Position numbers and translations under genes: made by a program. Shown here one piece after another: positions 5,627-8,786 of a stretch of DNA of 8,786 bases (positions are counted from its first letter, which is position 1; every line of letters starts with the position of its first letter). Source of the DNA: an uncultured Clostridia bacterium (lineage in GTDB: Bacteria; Bacillota; Clostridia; Oscillospirales; CAG-272); NCBI GenBank assembly GCA_946040935.1, contig CAMGCN010000024.1, positions 1 to 8,786 on the forward strand, read 5' to 3'. The notes under the pieces were generated by a model. The model was not told the DNA's origin. It was given only the letters and a program-made list of their open reading frames with translations, and searched no databases.

Positions 5627-7000
5627 TTATTTACAGAAAGATTTGACGTAATCTGTTTGTGCCTTGATATTTTCGGGGGAAGCGCCTCCTGCGCTCGTGC
5701 GCGCATACACACAGCGGTCGAGGTCTATCGCGTCGAAGAGGTCGGCCTCAAAAGCGTCATGGAATCCCCTGTATTCGTCGAGAGTGAGGTCTTCAAGGGT
5801 TTTGCCGCTCTTTACGCAAAAGCCGACGATTTCACCGACTGCCTTATATGCCGTGCGGAAGGGTACTCCCTTTTTCGTAAGGTAATCGGCGAGGTCTGTT
5901 GCGTTGATAAAGCCGCGTTTTGCCGCTTCTCTCATATTGTTTTTCAGTATTTTCGCGGTATCGAGCATGGGCGTAAAGACGACGAGGCTCTTCTCGAGGG
6001 TGTCTATCGCGTCAAAGACGGCTTCTTTGTCCTCCTGCATATCCTTGTTGTACGCAAGGGGCAGGCCTTTGAGAGTTATGAGCAGAGAGAAGAGGTCTGC
6101 TGTGACCCTGCCCGTTTTTCCTCTGATTAGCTCCGCCATATCGGGGTTTTTCTTTTGCGGCATAATTGACGAGCCTGTGGTAAATCTGTCCGAAAGCTCG
6201 ATAAATTTGAATTCCCAGCTTGAATACAAAATTATCTCTTCGCAAAAGCGCGAGAGGTGAGTCATGCAAAGGGAAGCCGCCGACATAATCTCGACGGCGA
6301 AGTCTCGGTCGGAAACGCCGTCTATGGAATTTTGCGTGATACCGTCAAAGCCGAGCTCGCGCGCGGTCATCTCCCGGTCGATAGGGTAGGTCGTACCTGC
6401 GAGAGCACAGCTTCCCAGGGGACTGTAGTTCATGCGTTTCACGGCGTCGTCAAAACGGCCGATATCTCGTGTAAACATCATGGCATACGCGAGTATCTGA
6501 TGTGCAAAGGTTATTGGCTGTGCTCGCTGCAGATGGGTATATCCCGGCATTACCGCGTCTGCGCCCTCTTCTGCTTTTTCGCAGATTACGAAGCATAAAT
6601 CGCAGAGCTTCTTGCGTATCTCGCTTACCCTGTCGCGCAGATAAAGGCGTAGGTCGAGCGCGACCTGATCGTTTCTGCTTCTCGCTGTGTGCAGGCGCTT
6701 TCCCGCGTCGCCTATTCTTGCGGTAAGCTCCTGCTCGACAAACATATGAACGTCCTCGCACTTCATGTCGACGGCAAGAGTGCCGTTTTCAAAATCCTCG
6801 AGGATTTCACCGAGCGTTTTTACTATAAGCTCGGAATCCTCCTTGGGTATTATGCCCTTTTCTCCCAGCATGTGTGCATGCGCGACCGAGCCGCGTATAT
6901 CCTGCCGTATCATTTTTGAGTCAAATGAGATACTGCGGTTAAATTCATCGGCTGTTTTATCAAGCTCCTCGGCAAAACGGCCTGTCCAAAGTTTTTCCAT
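5627..7000 (-). CDS. argH: Argininosuccinate lyase
   Basis: Last step of arginine synthesis: argininosuccinate to arginine plus fumarate, as a cytoplasmic homotetramer. The 457 residues match full family length (about 455-465). The superfamily signatures are all present: LHTARSRNDQVALDLRLY at 103-120, GYTHLQRAQP at 153-162 with the catalytic-region His156, and the flexible loop signature GSSIMPQKKNPD at 276-287 with the catalytic Ser pair (277/278) and Lys283. The N terminus MEKLWTGRF is typical. The ATG is 1 nt after the stop of the upstream gene, with AAGGA 8 nt upstream lying inside that gene's end, so translation is probably coupled. No argG is in the window; its partner must lie elsewhere. 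Grouping with a citrate-synthase-like gene fits a supply line from citrate to 2-oxoglutarate, glutamate and arginine. Confidence 0.97.
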   Translation of the reverse strand: MEKLWTGRFAEELDKTADEFNRSISFDSKMIRQDIRGSVAHAHMLGEKGIIPKEDSELIVKTLGEILEDFENGTLAVDMKCEDVHMFVEQELTARIGDAGKRLHTARSRNDQVALDLRLYLRDRVSEIRKKLCDLCFVICEKAEEGADAVMPGYTHLQRAQPITFAHQILAYAMMFTRDIGRFDDAVKRMNYSPLGSCALAGTTYPIDREMTARELGFDGITQNSIDGVSDRDFAVEIMSAASLCMTHLSRFCEEIILYSSWEFKFIELSDRFTTGSSIMPQKKNPDMAELIRGKTGRVTADLFSLLITLKGLPLAYNKDMQEDKEAVFDAIDTLEKSLVVFTPMLDTAKILKNNMREAAKRGFINATDLADYLTKKGVPFRTAYKAVGEIVGFCVKSGKTLEDLTLDEYRGFHDAFEADLFDAIDLDRCVYARTSAGGASPENIKAQTDYVKSFCK

Positions 7001-7001
7001 T

Positions 7002-8432
7002 TTATATATCCTTGTGGTGTTTCTTTACGTGACAGAAATGCTCGTACGCTTTAATATCCGCACTCTTGAGCATGTGCTCAAGCTCGTTGTCGCCCATAAC
7101 GGTAGTTCTTCCGTTTTCGTACAGCTTGTCAATCTGTTCTTTCATGACGGCTATGTAGGGCGCGTGCTTGTCGACTGTTATACCTTTTTCGTCGAGTCGG
7201 TAGTAGCGTGTAATCCAGTGCGCTATACCTGCGAGACCGCTGTGCGGTCCTACCGCCACTCCGGCAGGACGGCGCAGTATTTTCTGTGTATTGAAGATAT
7301 TGTAAATCTCCTCGTCCTTTAAGAGCCCGTCTGCGTGGATTCCCGCGCGGGTTACGTTAAAGTCACGGCCGACAAAGGGAGTGCGCGGAGGGATGTCATA
7401 TTCCAGCTCGTCCTCAAAATATCTTGCTATCTCGGTAATGACAGAAAGGTCCATACCGTCGGTCGTTCCGCGCAGCGACGCATATTCTATGGCCATCGCT
7501 TCAAGGGGACAGTTACCCGTTCTCTCTCCTATACCGAGCAGAGAGCAGTTTACGCCCGACGCGCCGTATAGCCAAGCGGTAGAGGCGTTTGTAACGACCT
7601 TATAAAAGTCGTTGTGACCGTGCCACTCGAGCATATCGCTTGTAATACCGGCATAGTGCTGAAGCCCGTATATGATACCCTGCACGCTTCGCGGAAGAGC
7701 GGCGCCCGGGTAGGAAACGCCGTATCCCATAGTGTCGCAGGCGCGGATTCTGACGGGAGAGTTATACTCGTCGCCGAGCTCTTTGAGCGCCGTCGCAAAA
7801 GGAACGACAAAGCCGTAGAAATCAGCTCGTGTAATATCTTCAAAATGACAGCGGGCACGGATGCCGTTATCCAAAATTTTGCGGACTATTGCAAGGTATT
7901 TTTCCATTGCCTGTGCGCGGGTAAGTCCCATTTTTTTGTATATATGATAGTCAGAGCAGGAGACGAGCACGCCCGTTTCTTTCAGTCCTAATTCTTTGAT
8001 TATCTTAAGGTCGTTTTCGTTTGCTCTTATCCAGCTTGTAACTTCGGGAAATTCATATCCGAGCTCAAGGCACTTTTCGACGGCCTTGCGGTCCTTTTCG
8101 GTATATACGAAAAATTCGCTTGCGCGGATGATTCCGCCTTTGCCGCCGAGCTTGTGCATAAGCTTATAGAGGTCAACGATTTGTGAAACGGAAAAGGGCG
8201 AGGTTGACTGCTGTCCGTCGCGGAAAGTCGTATCGGTTATCCACAGCTTTTCTGGCGTTACCATAGGCACGTTCCTGTGGTTAAAAGAAACCTTCGGTAT
8301 GGAATCATATTCAAAAAGATTTCTGTATAATTGGGGCTCTTTTCTGTCCTGAAGCTGATATTTGTATGCCGACTGCTCGAGCAGATGCGTCGTGTCGGAA
8401 TAGTATAGTTCGCCGATGTTTTCCTTGCTCAT
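7002..8432 (-). CDS. Re-citrate synthase candidate (LeuA/homocitrate synthase family)
   Basis: A Claisen-type acetyl-CoA condensing enzyme of the HMGL-like TIM-barrel family, 476 residues. Visible motifs: ITDTTFRDGQQS at 65-76 (metal and catalytic Arg71-Asp72), CHFEDITRADF at 195-205, RACDTMGYG at 230-238, the metal-binding WHGHND at 270-275 (H271, H273), GIGERTGNCPLEA at 300-312, and AGIHADG at 363-369. It ends about 105 residues after the last motif, so it lacks the full allosteric leucine-binding domain of LeuA. A 60-residue N-terminal extension precedes the barrel, whereas LeuA and NifV place DTTLRDGEQ near residue 10. This layout, with TDTTFRDGQQS and EWHGHNDFYK, resembles from memory the clostridial Re-citrate synthases known from Clostridium kluyveri and C. 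acetobutylicum. Homocitrate, citramalate or isopropylmalate synthase remain alternatives. AAGGAG lies 6 nt before ATG. First gene of the operon with argH. Confidence 0.9.
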   Translation of the reverse strand: MSKENIGELYYSDTTHLLEQSAYKYQLQDRKEPQLYRNLFEYDSIPKVSFNHRNVPMVTPEKLWITDTTFRDGQQSTSPFSVSQIVDLYKLMHKLGGKGGIIRASEFFVYTEKDRKAVEKCLELGYEFPEVTSWIRANENDLKIIKELGLKETGVLVSCSDYHIYKKMGLTRAQAMEKYLAIVRKILDNGIRARCHFEDITRADFYGFVVPFATALKELGDEYNSPVRIRACDTMGYGVSYPGAALPRSVQGIIYGLQHYAGITSDMLEWHGHNDFYKVVTNASTAWLYGASGVNCSLLGIGERTGNCPLEAMAIEYASLRGTTDGMDLSVITEIARYFEDELEYDIPPRTPFVGRDFNVTRAGIHADGLLKDEEIYNIFNTQKILRRPAGVAVGPHSGLAGIAHWITRYYRLDEKGITVDKHAPYIAVMKEQIDKLYENGRTTVMGDNELEHMLKSADIKAYEHFCHVKKHHKDI

Positions 8433-8481
8433 TTCCTTCTCCTTGCCGTTATCTTTGCCATATAAAGGGTATTAGAATAAT

Positions 8482-8510
8482 ATTATACACCAATAAAGGG
8501 AAAAATGCAA
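8482..8510 (-). promoter_or_regulatory. Sigma-A promoter of the citrate synthase-argH operon
   Basis: On the minus strand a perfect -10 TATAAT (8487-8482) sits 17 nt after TTGCAT (8510-8505), which keeps only the TTG of the -35 consensus. The start would be near 8475, giving a leader of about 40 nt before ATG. No T-box or riboswitch fits so short a leader. Confidence 0.65.
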
Positions 8511-8545
8511 TACAGCGAAGGGGCGTTTAAGATTATAAATTGTAC

Positions 8546-8600
8546 AAAAAAAGAACCCCGTGTGAAGCGCGCTCAAAAGTCAGACGCTTTTGAGAAGGTT
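8546..8600 (-). terminator. Hairpin and U-tract, probable terminator of an upstream gene
   Basis: CTCAAAAG (8572-8579) and CTTTTGAG (8587-8594) are exact inverted copies with a 7-nt loop; an outer AACC/GGTT pair (8554-8557 with 8597-8600) may close a larger structure. On the minus strand this is followed by GGGGTTCTTTTTTTG (seven T, 8552-8546). It would end a minus-strand transcript arriving from beyond the right edge, just before the promoter at 8482-8510. On the plus strand GGGCGCCTTTTTT (8609-8621) follows, so it may work both ways or be a small structured RNA. Confidence 0.45.
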
Positions 8601-8638
8601 TCATGTCAGGGCGCCTTTTTTATTTATAATAACGTCTG

Positions 8639-8667
8639 CTGAATAAACCGCGTTGCGGTTTATTCAG
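8639..8667. repeat. Perfect 13-bp palindrome, no U-tract
   Basis: CTGAATAAACCGC (8639-8651) and GCGGTTTATTCAG (8655-8667) are exact inverted copies around GTT. Neither strand shows a T-run directly after the stem, so it is not a normal intrinsic terminator; a REP-like unit, a recombination site or a structured RNA are possibilities. The 354-nt stretch 8433-8786 holds no recognised gene. It contains the promoter, the terminator-like hairpin, this palindrome, a weak AGCCG/CGGCT stem with CTTTTT (8676-8706), and repeat copy 3. Confidence 0.7.
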
Positions 8668-8731
8668 GCGAAAATAGCCGCGCAATTTCATAAAATCGGC
8701 TCTTTTTAACTGATTTAATGTGTAACAATGC

Positions 8732-8761
8732 GTATACCAAAAGACGGTCGAACACACAAAG
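8732..8761 (-). repeat. Dispersed intergenic repeat, copy 3 (partial, 30 bp)
   Basis: The block matches 2282-2311 in copy 1 at 28 of 30 positions (the shared start is TATACCAAAAGAC). It then diverges after CACACAAAG, so only the GGTAT end of the repeat is present. The divergence occurs inside the window, before its right edge, so this copy is genuinely shorter or chimeric in that direction. Confidence 0.7.
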
Positions 8762-8786
8762 CCTGCGGCGGATATTTTCGGCTGAA

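Noticed and set aside
8470..8490. Possible ArgR (ARG box) site overlapping the -10 of the argH operon
   Set aside because: AGAATAATATTATAC keeps only one TGAAT-like half-site, and AT-rich promoter sequence gives such matches by chance. The palindrome at 8639-8667 has TGAAT and ATTCA ends but the spacing is wrong for an ARG box.
8505..8642. Plus-strand 45-codon ORF beginning MQYSEGAFKII
   Set aside because: Only a weak AAGGG precedes it, it starts at the -35 of the opposite promoter, and its middle is a hairpin. It could be real but there is no positive evidence.
2281..8761. The three repeat copies as a CRISPR array or inverted-repeat transposon ends
   Set aside because: The copies are kilobases apart, in mixed orientation, with no regular spacers, no cas or transposase gene and no target-site duplication.

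Overview
The window looks like a metagenome-derived contig end from a low-to-mid GC Firmicute, most likely a gut clostridium of the Oscillospirales/Ruminococcaceae type. The reasons are strong GGAG-type ribosome sites, TATAAT promoters, U-tract terminators, a plant-FatA/FatB-like bacterial thioesterase, a DegV protein, and a Re-citrate-synthase-like member of the isopropylmalate/homocitrate synthase family. The placement rests on gene content and is not proven. Bases 1-44 are not genomic: they are Illumina Nextera adapter with an i5 index, so the contig was assembled into adapter and the first gene is cut there.

Left block, plus strand: pnp (polynucleotide phosphorylase) without its first ~90 residues, ending in an Arg-rich repeated tail and a strong intrinsic terminator. 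Convergent to it is a two-gene minus-strand operon, an acyl-ACP thioesterase followed by a DegV/FakB-like fatty-acid-binding protein, translationally coupled and driven by a near-consensus promoter. Divergent from this operon is a small TetR-family regulator. A palindrome inside the operon promoter is a candidate operator. Together these suggest a small regulated free-fatty-acid module: release from ACP, then capture by a FakB-like carrier.

Right block, minus strand: a promoter at about 8482-8510 drives a Re-citrate synthase candidate, then argH (argininosuccinate lyase), then a six-helix membrane protein of unknown function, with 1- and 20-nt gaps. Citrate formation feeds 2-oxoglutarate, glutamate and arginine, so pairing with argH is metabolically sensible.

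The three long intergenic stretches (2102-2417, 3967-4297, 8433-8786) each carry one copy of a dispersed repeat family. They also hold terminators, promoters and a perfect 13-bp palindrome. No tRNA, rRNA, CRISPR array, transposase or origin was seen.
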